A DNA stretch of 64,000 nucleotides, taken from assembly GCF_036347135.1 (NCBI RefSeq), contig NZ_CP108938.1, positions 7,378,001 through 7,442,000 on the forward strand, given 5' to 3'. The notes beneath the pieces are model-generated. The model had not been told where the DNA came from, did not search any database, and saw nothing but the letters and a program-made list of their open reading frames with translations. The position numbers and the translations under genes were made by a program. Positions within the stretch are counted from its first letter, which is position 1. Each line of letters opens with the position of its first letter. The stretch is from Streptomyces sp. NBC_00775. GTDB taxonomy: Bacteria > Actinomycetota > Actinomycetes > Streptomycetales > Streptomycetaceae. Below, piece by piece: positions 51,145 to 60,133 of the stretch.

Positions 51145-52122
51145 TCACATCGTGAGCGGAAGCTGGGACGACTCGGACGTATCCGGATCCTGTCGCCCGC
51201 GTACCACCAAAACGGCCCCCAGTGCGGCCAGCACGAAACCGAGTACACCGGCACCAATCGGCAACGTCAGCCCCACCATGCGCAGTTGGCCGCTCTCGGT
51301 CTTCGCCTGGTCCACCTGGTCCTTCTGGGTCGCGGCGGTGAAGGCCAGCTTCTGGCTGTCCAGGAGCACCGCCGCGTCCGTCTTGCCGCCCGGGGCACGC
51401 AGCGTCTTGCGCGGGCCCACCTGCGCGTAGATCACCCGGCCGGTGCGCTGGTCGACGACGAGCTCGATCAGATGGTTGGCGTACCACTCCTCGGCGAGCA
51501 CCTGGCTGCGCTGCGGCTCCCCGACGATCGCGCCCGGCACCAGCCGGGTCCCGGTCCTGGTCGCGGGGACGGTTCCGGTGAACCGGTAACCCTCGTACCC
51601 GCGGATCTTCTTGGTGCCCTTGTAGTGCAAAGTGACCGTCGCGCCCAGGGAGTTGTCCCACCAGCGGTACGCGCGTTTCTGCACGTCGAAGGGGAACTTG
51701 AGGTAGGCCTCGCCCTGGAAGTAGGGCTTCTCCTGGCAGCAGTGCACCGGCGTGTTGGTCTTCCGGTCGGTCACCCAGCGGCCCGGCATGAACTCCAGGG
51801 CGTCGTGCGGGTCGGCGGCCGGCAGCGACTTGTCCGTGTCGACCGTGGTCGTCACGTCCCAGACGGCGTTTCCGCTGCGCTCGCTGTCGGCGACGGCGCC
51901 GCGCACCTGCTGGGTGACGGTGATCTTCTGGCCGGGCACGGTCTCGACCTGACTGACGTCGAAGACGCTGCCCGTGCCGGTGTAGACGGCGGTCGTGTCG
52001 ATGTCGATCGGGTTCACGGCGGCACGTGGTTCCACGTACCAGGCGAGCATCGGGGCCAGCACGAGCAGGAAGGTGCCGAGGCCTAGAAGGATCAGTGAGA
52101 GGGGTGTGGCTTTCCGGCGCAT
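51145..52122 (-). CDS. DUF3068 (PorA-like) membrane protein
   Basis: 325 residues. One N-terminal membrane segment (LSLILLGLGTFLLVLAPMLAW, residues 8-28), a large external domain (EYANHLIELVVDQRTGRV; a CCQEKP pair) and a C-terminal helix (TLPIGAGVLGFVLAALGAVLVV), matching DUF3068, a family with corynebacterial porin-associated members. It is upstream of the envelope operon on the same strand but 354 bp away. ATG at 52122 has GGAG at nine bases. Probably an envelope component; its function is not known. Confidence 0.84.
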   Translation of the reverse strand: MRRKATPLSLILLGLGTFLLVLAPMLAWYVEPRAAVNPIDIDTTAVYTGTGSVFDVSQVETVPGQKITVTQQVRGAVADSERSGNAVWDVTTTVDTDKSLPAADPHDALEFMPGRWVTDRKTNTPVHCCQEKPYFQGEAYLKFPFDVQKRAYRWWDNSLGATVTLHYKGTKKIRGYEGYRFTGTVPATRTGTRLVPGAIVGEPQRSQVLAEEWYANHLIELVVDQRTGRVIYAQVGPRKTLRAPGGKTDAAVLLDSQKLAFTAATQKDQVDQAKTESGQLRMVGLTLPIGAGVLGFVLAALGAVLVVRGRQDPDTSESSQLPLTM

Positions 52123-52449
52123 CCGGGCACTCCAGGGGCGTGAGGAGGCTCGACGCACGGGTGATATCCATTGATACGAGGTGATACGGGTGCGTCGACA
52201 CCAGGAGGGAAAGTGCACGTGCGGTATGGGCGGGGAACCGTAGGCGCACCCTTGACGGGGTGTCAATGCATTGTCGAGACTGTGGACTTGCCGGACGGGA
52301 CCGGTGGACGCCACCGGGCGGGACCGGTGACGGGGTACGGGCAAGGGCCGCGAACCGCACGACCACGGGTGACCCACGACCACGGGTGACCTGAGCCGGG
52401 CGGAGTGGCCGGGGTGGGGACGACCTCCGACAGAGAGGCTGACCCTGCG
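52123..52449. other. 327-bp divergent intergenic region between DUF3068 and the small membrane protein
   Basis: It should hold the divergent promoters. Visible are three TGATAY-type steps around 52160-52190 and a 17-bp tandem duplication (52358-52374, 52375-52391). No gene-like open frame was found. Confidence 0.6.
52358..52391. repeat. 17-bp tandem duplication
   Basis: CACGACCACGGGTGACC occurs twice in direct succession at 52358-52374 and 52375-52391, perfectly conserved, about 60 bp upstream of the small membrane protein start. Confidence 0.85.
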
Positions 52450-52602
52450 ATGTCCAGACTGCTCGCCGCCGCAGTGACCGTCGCGGCCGCCGCCGTGCTC
52501 GCCGTGGGTGCCGCGCTCGGCATCGTCGCGCTGCTCGACGCGACCCCCGACCAGCCGAACACACCACTGATCAGCTACGAGAATGCCGACCAGGAGCGCT
52601 GA
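52450..52602 (+). CDS. 50-residue single-pass membrane protein
   Basis: A short protein with one hydrophobic helix (LLAAAVTVAAAAVLAVGAALGIVALL, about 4-29) and a polar tail ending in YENADQER. Start ATG at 52450; GAGAGG lies upstream at a long spacing. It precedes the PucR regulator by 2 bp and is probably cotranscribed with it. Small Streptomyces proteins of this build are common; function not known. The coding case rests on in-frame hydrophobic layout, the tight spacing to PucR and the typical C-terminal tail. Confidence 0.7.
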   Translation: MSRLLAAAVTVAAAAVLAVGAALGIVALLDATPDQPNTPLISYENADQER

Positions 52603-52604
52603 CC

Positions 52605-53849
52605 GTGAGCGCCCGACCGGGAACCGTCACCGTGCGCTCGGCCTGGCATGACGTTCCCCGTCTCCAGGTGCGGCAGTTCGCGGCGATCGCCATGGCCGAG
52701 GCGCCCGCCCTCGCCGAGGAGATCCTGCGCGAGATCCGCCGCGAGTACCCGCATCTGCCCCTCGTCCTCGACGACTCCGGCGAGCCGATGGCCCTGGTCG
52801 GCATCCGCCGCGCCATCGAGGTCTTCGTGCAGCACCTGGAGACGGCGGAGGGGCGCCCGCGAGTCCACCCCGAGGTCTTTCAGGAGTTCGGCCGGGGCGA
52901 GGGGCTGCACGGCCGCAGCCTCGACTCGCTCCAGGCGATCTACCGGCTGGGCGTCAGACTCGCCTGGCGCCGGTTCGCCGAGATCGGGCAGCGCGTCGAT
53001 ATCCCGCCACCGGCGATGTACGAGCTTGTCGACGCCGGATACGAGTATCTGGACGGTCTGGTGGATCAGTCCGTACGGGGTTACGCGGAAGCCGCGGCCC
53101 GGCAGGCGGGGGAGCGGCTGCGCCTCCAGCGACGCCTGATGGAGTTACTGCTCTCCGAGCACCAGCACCGGGGCGACACCGCCGAGGCGCTCGTCGAACG
53201 CGCCGCCCGGATCGGCTGGCCGCTGCCCGACCGGATCGCCGTCGGAGTGCTGCTGCGCCCGGCCCGGGAAGCCGTCGCGCCCGCCGTCGGGCAGAGCGTG
53301 CTGCTCGACATGGAGTACGAGCAGCCCCGCATGGTCGTGCCCGAGCCGGACGCCGCGGGCCGCCCCGAGCTGCTGTACCGGGCGCTGGCCGGGTGGTCCG
53401 GTGCGATCGGGCCGCCGGTGGCGCTGGCCGACGCGGCGAAGTCGCTGCGCTGGGCGGAGGCGGCGGTACGGCTCATGGAGCGAGGGTTGCTGCCGGGCGG
53501 GGAGGTGCTGCACTGCACGGAACACACGGAGGCCCTGGTTCTGCTCCAGCCCGAGGAGCTCATCGACGACCTGGCGCTGCGGTGTCTGGCGCCGTTGGCG
53601 CACTGCGGGCCCACGCATGGGCGGCGCCTTGCCGAGACGCTGCTCGCCTGGCTGGAAACACGCGGTGGCGCCCCCGAGGTGGCGGCGCGGCTCGGTGTCC
53701 ACCCCCAGACGGTCCGGTACCGCCTCCGTCAGATCCGCGAACTGTGGGGCGACGAGATAGACGACCCCGACCGCCGCTTCGAACTGGAACTGGTGCTCAG
53801 GGCGCAACGCCTCCGGGGGCAACTGGGCGCCCCTCGCCCCCGCGGTTGA
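52605..53849 (+). CDS. PucR-family (CdaR/PucR type) transcription regulator
   Basis: 414 residues. The C-terminal helix-turn-helix of the PucR class is clear: TLLAWLETRGGAPEVAARLGVHPQTVRYRLRQIRELWGD. The N-terminal 270 residues are a sensor region of the CdaR-like type with a RsbRD-like element (LHGRSLDSLQAIYRLGVRLAWRRF). PucR-type regulators in Streptomyces control purine or polyketide genes. GTG at 52605 has AGGAG upstream. The only close partner is the small membrane protein. Confidence 0.88.
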   Translation: MSARPGTVTVRSAWHDVPRLQVRQFAAIAMAEAPALAEEILREIRREYPHLPLVLDDSGEPMALVGIRRAIEVFVQHLETAEGRPRVHPEVFQEFGRGEGLHGRSLDSLQAIYRLGVRLAWRRFAEIGQRVDIPPPAMYELVDAGYEYLDGLVDQSVRGYAEAAARQAGERLRLQRRLMELLLSEHQHRGDTAEALVERAARIGWPLPDRIAVGVLLRPAREAVAPAVGQSVLLDMEYEQPRMVVPEPDAAGRPELLYRALAGWSGAIGPPVALADAAKSLRWAEAAVRLMERGLLPGGEVLHCTEHTEALVLLQPEELIDDLALRCLAPLAHCGPTHGRRLAETLLAWLETRGGAPEVAARLGVHPQTVRYRLRQIRELWGDEIDDPDRRFELELVLRAQRLRGQLGAPRPRG

Positions 53850-54095
53850 CCATGCCTTTTCCCGCCCACCCGCCCGACTCGGCCGACTGAGCAGTCCCGC
53901 CCCGACCGCGCCCCCTCGCCGACAGGTCACCCGGCGCTGCCCTCCAGCCCTTTTTCCCGCCCACCCACCCGTCTCGCGCGCTGGAATGGTTCGCTTGAAG
54001 AACGGGCTCCGCCCACCCCCACCCAGCCACCCCCGCCTCACCCATTGCCCGCCCCAGCCCACATGACTAGCCTGTGTTCGTCATGCCGATCGGCT

Positions 54096-54110
54096 GTTGA
54101 AATTTCGAAC
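54096..54110. promoter_or_regulatory. IclR-type operator before the IclR gene
   Basis: GTTGAAATTTCGAAC, a near palindrome (TTyGAAATTTCrAA). It ends 18 bp before the GTG of the IclR gene. It agrees at 12 of 15 positions with a site upstream of the binding-protein gene at 60134-60148. IclR proteins commonly autoregulate from such a site. Confidence 0.72.
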
Positions 54111-54128
54111 ATAGAGAGGGGGCCGGTT

Positions 54129-54902
54129 GTGGGACGCCTCGTACCTGCCGTGACCCGAGCTCTGGACATACTGGAGCTCTTCCTCGACGGGGACGGGACT
54201 CTCTCCGCCCCCGACATCGTGCGCAAGCTCCAGCTGCCCCGCACGACGGTGCACGAGCTGGTCACCACGCTCGCCGCCCGGTCGTACATCGTCCAGGTGC
54301 CCGGCCAGCCGGGACGCTACCGGCTCGGCGTACGCCCGTACCAGCTCGGCAGCCGGTACGCCGAGCAGCTGGACCTCGCCGCCGAGGGCCAGCAGGTCGC
54401 CCGCTCCGTCGCCGAGACCTGCGACGAGACCGTGCACGTGGCCATCCTCGAAGGCACCGACGTCATCTACATCGCGAAGGTCGACTCCACGCACGCCGTG
54501 CGCATGGTGTCGGCGGCGGGCCGCAGGCTTCCCGCGCACTGCACCTCCGTCGGCAAGATGCTGCTCGCCTCGCTTCCCGACGTCGAGCTGACCTCCCGCG
54601 TCCCCGACGACGCGGACCTGGTCGCGATGACCCCGAACAGCATCACCGAACCGGGCGCCCTGCGCGAGGCCCTCAGCGAGATCCGCCGCCGTGGCATCGC
54701 CGTGGAGAGCCGCGAGTCCAACCCGGACGTCAGCTGTGTCGCCGCTCCGGTGCGCGACCGTACGGGACAGGTCGTCGCCGCGATCTCCATCTCCGTACCG
54801 ATGATCCGCTGGAGCGACGAGCGCCGCGTCGAACTGGAGCAGCTCGCCGCGAAGGGCGCCGCCGAGCTGTCCGAGCGGCTCGGTCACCGGAGCGTCGGAT
54901 GA
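54129..54902 (+). CDS. IclR-family transcription regulator
   Basis: 257 residues. A winged helix (AVTRALDILELFLDGDGTLSAPDIVRKLQLPRTTVHELVTTL) is followed by an IclR effector domain (VHVAILEGTDVIYIAKVDS, AHCTSVGKMLLASLP, then the AAPVRDRTGQVVAAISIS segment). IclR proteins regulate carbon catabolism. GTG at 54129 follows AGAGGGGG; the frame is open to 54045. It is coupled by ATGA to the SMP-30 lactonase, and its operator lies directly upstream. The arabinan uptake genes further downstream carry a similar site. Confidence 0.9.
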   Translation: MGRLVPAVTRALDILELFLDGDGTLSAPDIVRKLQLPRTTVHELVTTLAARSYIVQVPGQPGRYRLGVRPYQLGSRYAEQLDLAAEGQQVARSVAETCDETVHVAILEGTDVIYIAKVDSTHAVRMVSAAGRRLPAHCTSVGKMLLASLPDVELTSRVPDDADLVAMTPNSITEPGALREALSEIRRRGIAVESRESNPDVSCVAAPVRDRTGQVVAAISISVPMIRWSDERRVELEQLAAKGAAELSERLGHRSVG

Positions 54903-55756
54903 CGGCCGTCGAGGTCGCGGTACGGGAGTACGCCGCCCTGGGCGAGGGCCCGACCTGGGACCCGCGCGAACAGCGGCTCATCTGGGTCGACATCCTCGGT
55001 TCCCGGGTCCATACGTACGACCCCGGCACCGGGCACCGCACGGTCATGGTCACCGAACAGCACGTCGGCGCCGCCAAGCCCCGCGCGGGCGGCGGCCTGG
55101 TCGTCAACCTCCGTGACGGCGTCGGGCTCTACGGACCGCCGGGATCCGGCGAGGCCTTCCGCTGGCTGCACCGGGAGCCCGTCCCGGGCCGCCGGGCGAA
55201 CGACGCGGCGGTCGCGCCCGACGGCTCGCTGTGGTGCGGCACCATGCGCTACGACGAGGCGCCGCGCGGCGGCACACTGTCCCGGATCACCCCCGACGGC
55301 ACGGTCCGGACGACCCTCGACGACGTGGCCGTCAGCAACGGCACGGGCTGGAGCCCCGACGGCCGGCTGATGTACTACATCGACTCGCCCACCCGCCGGA
55401 TCGACGTATTCGACGTCGGCGAGGACCAACTTCCCCTCAATCGGCGGCAGTTGGCGGTCATCCCGGACGGCGAAGGCTTCCCCGACGGCCTCACCGTCGA
55501 CGCCGACGGCTGCGTGTGGGTGGCCCTCTGGGACGGCGGAGCGGTCCGCCGCTACACCCCGGACGGCGACCTCGACCGCGTCATCGAACTCCCCGTACGC
55601 CGCCCCACCGCATGCGCGTTCGGCGGCGCCGACCTGACCGACCTATACATCACCACAGCCCGTACGGGCCTTGCCGCACCGCACCCGATGTCCGGCTCGG
55701 TGCTCGTCGTGCCCGGCGCGGGGAAAGGGGTGCCGCAGGCGGCCTTCGCGATCTGA
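54899..55756 (+). CDS. SMP-30/gluconolactonase/LRE-family protein
   Basis: 285 residues of the six-bladed SMP-30 beta-propeller. Metal-ligand candidates are the Glu in ALGEGPTWD, Asn in RRANDAAVAPDG, Asn in VSNGTGWSPDG and Asp in FPDGLTVDADG. It should hydrolyse sugar lactones; in an arabinan locus L-arabinono-lactone is a plausible substrate (inference). ATGA overlap with the IclR gene. The 66 bp after it lead into the inserted two-gene module. Confidence 0.88.
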   Translation: MTAVEVAVREYAALGEGPTWDPREQRLIWVDILGSRVHTYDPGTGHRTVMVTEQHVGAAKPRAGGGLVVNLRDGVGLYGPPGSGEAFRWLHREPVPGRRANDAAVAPDGSLWCGTMRYDEAPRGGTLSRITPDGTVRTTLDDVAVSNGTGWSPDGRLMYYIDSPTRRIDVFDVGEDQLPLNRRQLAVIPDGEGFPDGLTVDADGCVWVALWDGGAVRRYTPDGDLDRVIELPVRRPTACAFGGADLTDLYITTARTGLAAPHPMSGSVLVVPGAGKGVPQAAFAI

Positions 55757-55822
55757 TGGTCCTTCGGTGACAGGCTGTGAAATCTGGTACTTTCGCGGTC
55801 TGTTGAGTGGTGGAGGAACTCG

Positions 55823-56608
55823 GTGGCGGTGGACCAGGGGGTGGCCGGTCCCCCGAACCAGGGGGCGGCCGGGGATTCGGCACAGCAAGCGGCCGGTGGT
55901 CCGGATGCGGCCCAGGAGCGCCAGGAGTACGAAGAGATACTCGACTCCGTGGTCACCTCGGTGTCGGAGACCTACTACTCCCAGCTCGTCCAGGCCGTCA
56001 GCGGCGCCCGGGGCCGTGCGCAGGCCGCCCAGTCCACGGTCACCCTGTTCGCCGGCGGACTGATGGCGGCCCTGAGCGTCACGGCCCTCGCGGACCGCCC
56101 CGCCGCCACCCGGTGGATGGGCATCGCGTCCGTCGCGCTCTGGCTGCTCGCGGCCCTGTTCTATCTCCGCGCCGTCGCGTCGCCCGTTCCCGAGAACGAG
56201 CCGTGGGGACGCAAGGTGACCTCCCGCCAAGAGCTGCTCAACAGGGTGATCACCAAGGTGCGGGCCGAAGCCAAGGCGATCGACAAGCGCCAGCGCCTGG
56301 CCAACTGGACGGCGGCCGCCGCGGTCGCGTTGAGCGTGCTCACGTTCGCGCAGACGGTCCTGACGGACCCCGTCCGCGAGACCGCCGAGGGCGCGATAGT
56401 GGTCGACCCCTCCTACGCGCCCTCGCTGCGCGCCCTCTGCTCGAAGGAGTCCGCGGACAGCGGACGGGTCGAGGGAAACATCGTCAAGGACTCCCTGAAC
56501 ACGTCGTTCGTCGAGATCGAGCCCGCCCGAGGCGTCTGCGAGGTGCGGGGCACGACGCTGCTCCTGCCGCGCGACAAGGTCAGGGCTGTGAGGTGGCAGG
56601 ATGCCTGA
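55823..56608 (+). CDS. three-helix membrane protein, first gene of a putative conflict module
   Basis: 261 residues. A Gln/Ala/Gly-rich leader (1-32) and a charged helical segment precede transmembrane segments at about 71-90, 97-117 and 161-181. The helix between 2 and 3 is basic (SRQELLNRVITKVRAEAKAIDKRQRL). The C-terminal 80 residues (including Cys206 and Cys239) probably face the outside or lie on the membrane. It has no recognised family. GTG at 55823 follows GGAGGAACTCG. Its 3' end overlaps the P-loop NTPase gene by 8 bp, so the two are made together. By analogy with SLATT-like and other membrane effectors it may be a pore-former (inference). Confidence 0.8.
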   Translation: MAVDQGVAGPPNQGAAGDSAQQAAGGPDAAQERQEYEEILDSVVTSVSETYYSQLVQAVSGARGRAQAAQSTVTLFAGGLMAALSVTALADRPAATRWMGIASVALWLLAALFYLRAVASPVPENEPWGRKVTSRQELLNRVITKVRAEAKAIDKRQRLANWTAAAAVALSVLTFAQTVLTDPVRETAEGAIVVDPSYAPSLRALCSKESADSGRVEGNIVKDSLNTSFVEIEPARGVCEVRGTTLLLPRDKVRAVRWQDA

Positions 56609-59600
56609 GCCGCAGAAGAGTGCCCACTTTCTCGTTCTGGGCCCGCTGCCCGCGACCGGCCCGGACGGTGGGAGCGTTCTCACCTCCGTACTGGCCGATG
56701 TGTCGGCGCTGCACGAGGCCGGGCACCGGCTCGACGGGATCTTCGTCCTCGGCACCTCGGGTGATCCGACGGACGCCAAGAGACTCGTCACCGAGGTCCA
56801 GCTCGCCTGCTTCGACCAGCAGTACGAGCCCTTCGTCACGCCCGTCCCCGGGCCGGGCGACCGCCGCACCATGCCCGCCAAGCGGGCCCTCGCACGCGAT
56901 CTGGCGGGCAACTGGGAGCAGATAGCCCCCGACCTGTGGGGCGGCGAGATGACGGAGGACATCGTCCAGCCGCTCCAGACCAAGATTTTCCCGGACCTGG
57001 TCGCCTGGGAGCAGGACAGCGCCTCCTCCCGCACCGGCTGGCACCCCGGTCTGCTCCCCGGCGACGGCTCCCTGCGCTATGCGGTGGGCGGGCGTACGGT
57101 CGGCCTGGTCTGCGTGAACACCGTCTTCCGCATGGTGGCCGACGACGCGACGTCCGACCTCGCCGGCTGCTCCACGGAACAGCTCGACCTCGCCGTGGAC
57201 GGGGAGTTCGCCGGCTGGGCGGAGCGCAACGATCTGACCCTGCTGCTGGCCGGCCGCACCGGAACGCTGCCCGAACTGCCCCGGGAGGCGGCCCCGTTGC
57301 TGGCCCTCGCGGGCAGTGGGGAGCGGGACGCCAGGGGCTGGCACCTGCCGTTCGAAGGCGGGGCGGCGCATCTCCTGCTCCGTGCGGATCTGCGCTCCGA
57401 CCGCCCGGTGGTCAGCGACACCGCCACCCGCCGCCAGCTGCCGACGACGGTCCGGGCCCGCCCGTCCACCGCGCCGCCCCGGGTCCCGGCCGCCCGCCAG
57501 CCGGAGGAGGCCTATGACGAAGGGCCCCTCGTCACCGACTTCTACCAGCACATGTCGACCGGCCAGATGGTGCTGGCCCTCGTCTCGGGACCGGACGGGG
57601 GCGGCGCCATCGACACCGACGAACTCAACCACCGGCTCGCCGAGGCCGTCTTCGGCGCCGTGCCGCAGCCCGCGCCCGCCCTTCAGGAGACCTGGGCCGC
57701 CGCCCGTCGGCAGCTTTCGCAGCAGCAGCTGGAGCCGTACCTCAAGGCCCTGTCCGTCCCGGAGAGCCACGACGAACGCTCGGCGTACAACCTGCTGCTC
57801 GCCCCCTGGTCACGCATCTACGACTTCACCGGCAGCGACGCGCTTCCCGCCGTCCGCAACGCCCGGCTGGCGGAGAAGGTGTCTCTCGTGGACGCCTGCG
57901 CGGACTTCCCGACCAGCAGGCGGGGCGCCCTCGAAATCGTCACCATGAACGGCTGGCCCCACGACGGCGGCAGCCCACAGGACTTCGGCGACGCGTGGTC
58001 CGTACCCCCGAACGACGCGCGCAGCCTGTGGTTCCGGCGGTTCCAGGCGGAGCTGCTGACCCGGCCCGTCCTCTTCCTGTCCCTTTCGCCGAGCAGCCCC
58101 GCCCTGTGGGAGATCCTCCGCATCGGCGGCCGGGCCTCCGGCGAGCACGAGTTCCCCGGTTTCCTCATGACCCCGGAGGGCACGCCCGCGGACCGGGCCC
58201 GGCTGCGGGAGGCGGGCCTGCGCCACATCCGCACCACGCCCGCCGACTTCGTACGAGGTCGCCTCGGCGCCGGAGTCCAGGCGCTGGTCGACGGGCGGCG
58301 GGTGCTCACCGAGGAGTACGAGGGAACCCGCGACGGAGTGGGGATCGTCCGGGTGGCCCGGCTCGTCGAGGACGCGCCCGCGGGCGCGAGTGACTTCCTG
58401 GACGGGCGCGACCCGACGTGGGGCGACATCAAGGACAAGAACATCGCGGCGCAGCTCTCCCTGGCCGACACCATCGAGAAGCGGGCCCGGCCCGCCGAGG
58501 GGGAGCGGCAGCCGGTTGTCCTGGTGAGGGGCACTGCCGGTTCCGGCAAGACGACCGCTCTGATGCAGGTCGCCTACCGGCTCCACAGGAAGGGGATGAA
58601 CGCGGGCTGGGTGGACCGTGGGGCGTCCCGGACTCCCCACGAGATCGAGAGGCAGGCGCGTGAGCAGTCCTTCGACGCGATCTTCGTGGATGACGTCGAC
58701 ATGTTCACAGGTCGCGCCGCCTCGCTCCTGAACAACCTGAACGACGACGGTCGCACGCTGGTGGTGGCCGCGATCCGGGAGACCCGATGGTCGGAGATCG
58801 ACGCGGGCTTCCCCGCCGAAGCCGTCAGCTCCGACCAGCTGCTGACCGACGACGACCTCAAGAAGATCGTCAGAGCGCTCGACAAGAACGCGCGGATCGG
58901 CGAGCTCAAGAAACATCTGCTGATGCGCCAGAAGGTTGCGAAGCTCCGGGAGAAGTGCGACCAAGGGCTGCTCGCCGCCATGATCGAGTCGGTGACGGGG
59001 AGCTCCCTGACCAAGAAGGTGGAGGAGGAGTTCCAGCAGTTGAAGCAGGAACAACGCGGCCCGTACGCGGTGGTCTCGTTCTCCGACTCCTCGCTGGTCT
59101 TCCAGCAGCGGGGCATCGACGAGGCCGACCTGCTGGAGATCGTGTCCCACCCGAGCGCTCCGGACCGGAGCCACCAGGCCGCGGTGAACGCGCTCGTGGG
59201 GATGAACTTTCTGGTGCACACCAGCGACGGCCGACTGCGCTGCCGACAGCGGACCATCGCCGACACGGTCGTCAAGACCGTGCTGCAGCGGCACCGCAAG
59301 GACGACCTTGAATGGGTCATCGCCAAGCTGCTGCTGTTCTACGCGGGCCGCGCCTGGCACATCACGGACAACCAGCACCGCGACCGCAGCGCCATGATCA
59401 AGCTGCTCAACCACGACACCATGCGCGGGCTGGACCTGGACGCCGAGGCGGTACGGCGGATCTACGGTGCCGCGCACCAGTTCCTGGCGGACGACCGCCA
59501 CTACTGGCTGCAGCGTGCCGAGTACGAGGCCGAGCAGGGCAGGCTGGATCTCGCCAAGAATCACCTTGCGGCCGCGAAGGGCTGCCCCGACGGCGCCGAG

Positions 59601-59966
59601 GACCGGTTCGTCGTCACCGCCGACGCCAAGGTGCGCCTGCGCTCCTCGGCGCAGGACCCGACCGACCCGCAACTGGTCCGGGCCGCGGTCCACGCCGTGC
59701 ACGACCTGTTCAAAGTCGCCACCAAGTACCGGGGCAAGGCCCCGCACGCCTTCGTGGTGCTCGCCCGCGAGGGCAGCCGGTGGCTGGAGAAGTGCGGCGG
59801 GACGCTGACGCCGCAGGTGTACGTGGAGGAGTTGGACCGGATCGCGGAGGGAATCGCACTCGGGAAGAAGTACTGCCCGGAGAACCACCAGGTCGGCTAC
59901 GCGGTGGACGAGTACGGCCCGAAGATCGAGGAGTTGCGCGGGCGAGGGCCGGGCATCCCGGTCTGA
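56601..59966 (+). CDS. P-loop NTPase with degenerate metallophosphoesterase-like and SIR2-like regions
   Basis: 1121 residues. About 1-300 follows the order of a calcineurin-like phosphoesterase with metal residues lost (LGPLP for a D-x-H, GTSGD for GD, PGPGD for GNHD; no HHP or GHxH). About 315-515 resembles SIR2: LALVSGPDGGG where GAGxS is expected, then YDFTGSDAL, IVTMNGW, and PVLFLSLSPSSPALWEIL. A P-loop GTAGSGKTT (644-652) and Walker B FDAIFVDDVD follow, intact, with a helical STAND-like C-terminus (730-1121). Phosphoesterase-SIR2-STAND fusions occur in antiphage systems. The ATG overlaps the membrane-protein gene; a hairpin follows. Domain matches are by eye and need profile search. Confidence 0.72.
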   Translation: MPEPQKSAHFLVLGPLPATGPDGGSVLTSVLADVSALHEAGHRLDGIFVLGTSGDPTDAKRLVTEVQLACFDQQYEPFVTPVPGPGDRRTMPAKRALARDLAGNWEQIAPDLWGGEMTEDIVQPLQTKIFPDLVAWEQDSASSRTGWHPGLLPGDGSLRYAVGGRTVGLVCVNTVFRMVADDATSDLAGCSTEQLDLAVDGEFAGWAERNDLTLLLAGRTGTLPELPREAAPLLALAGSGERDARGWHLPFEGGAAHLLLRADLRSDRPVVSDTATRRQLPTTVRARPSTAPPRVPAARQPEEAYDEGPLVTDFYQHMSTGQMVLALVSGPDGGGAIDTDELNHRLAEAVFGAVPQPAPALQETWAAARRQLSQQQLEPYLKALSVPESHDERSAYNLLLAPWSRIYDFTGSDALPAVRNARLAEKVSLVDACADFPTSRRGALEIVTMNGWPHDGGSPQDFGDAWSVPPNDARSLWFRRFQAELLTRPVLFLSLSPSSPALWEILRIGGRASGEHEFPGFLMTPEGTPADRARLREAGLRHIRTTPADFVRGRLGAGVQALVDGRRVLTEEYEGTRDGVGIVRVARLVEDAPAGASDFLDGRDPTWGDIKDKNIAAQLSLADTIEKRARPAEGERQPVVLVRGTAGSGKTTALMQVAYRLHRKGMNAGWVDRGASRTPHEIERQAREQSFDAIFVDDVDMFTGRAASLLNNLNDDGRTLVVAAIRETRWSEIDAGFPAEAVSSDQLLTDDDLKKIVRALDKNARIGELKKHLLMRQKVAKLREKCDQGLLAAMIESVTGSSLTKKVEEEFQQLKQEQRGPYAVVSFSDSSLVFQQRGIDEADLLEIVSHPSAPDRSHQAAVNALVGMNFLVHTSDGRLRCRQRTIADTVVKTVLQRHRKDDLEWVIAKLLLFYAGRAWHITDNQHRDRSAMIKLLNHDTMRGLDLDAEAVRRIYGAAHQFLADDRHYWLQRAEYEAEQGRLDLAKNHLAAAKGCPDGAEDRFVVTADAKVRLRSSAQDPTDPQLVRAAVHAVHDLFKVATKYRGKAPHAFVVLAREGSRWLEKCGGTLTPQVYVEELDRIAEGIALGKKYCPENHQVGYAVDEYGPKIEELRGRGPGIPV

Positions 59967-59988
59967 CCCCACAGCCTGTGAGTCCGTG

Positions 59989-60017
59989 ACGGAGGCTCCC
60001 TCAACGGGAGCCTCCGT
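59989..60017 (+). terminator. terminator after the two-gene module
   Basis: ACGGAGGCTCCC (59989-60000) pairs perfectly with GGGAGCCTCCGT (60006-60017) around a five-base loop, about 23 bp after the NTPase stop. It separates the module from the sugar-uptake operon. Confidence 0.85.
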
Positions 60018-60081
60018 TCCGCATATCCCGCTCGCCAACGTTTGGTATTCCGTAAGCCGTTCGAAAGTTCTGCGCAAACCA

Positions 60082-60110
60082 TTGACGAGTAAGCGCTTCC
60101 TATCTACGGT
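60082..60110 (+). promoter_or_regulatory. promoter of the arabinan uptake operon
   Basis: TTGACG (60082-60087) and TACGGT (60105-60110) are separated by 17 bp. The spacer contains AAGCGCTT (60091-60098), an exact eight-base palindrome of the kind that forms the core of LacI-family operators. Transcription would start about 60117, before the IclR-type site. Confidence 0.68.
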
Positions 60111-60133
60111 CCCGTTCGAAGTTGCGATCATCT

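Noticed and set aside
50808..51257. Minus-strand frame of 149 codons with an SFRDPH-type repeat
   Set aside because: It overlaps the DUF3068 gene end, and its repeat is just the 24-bp non-coding array read through; no Shine-Dalgarno.
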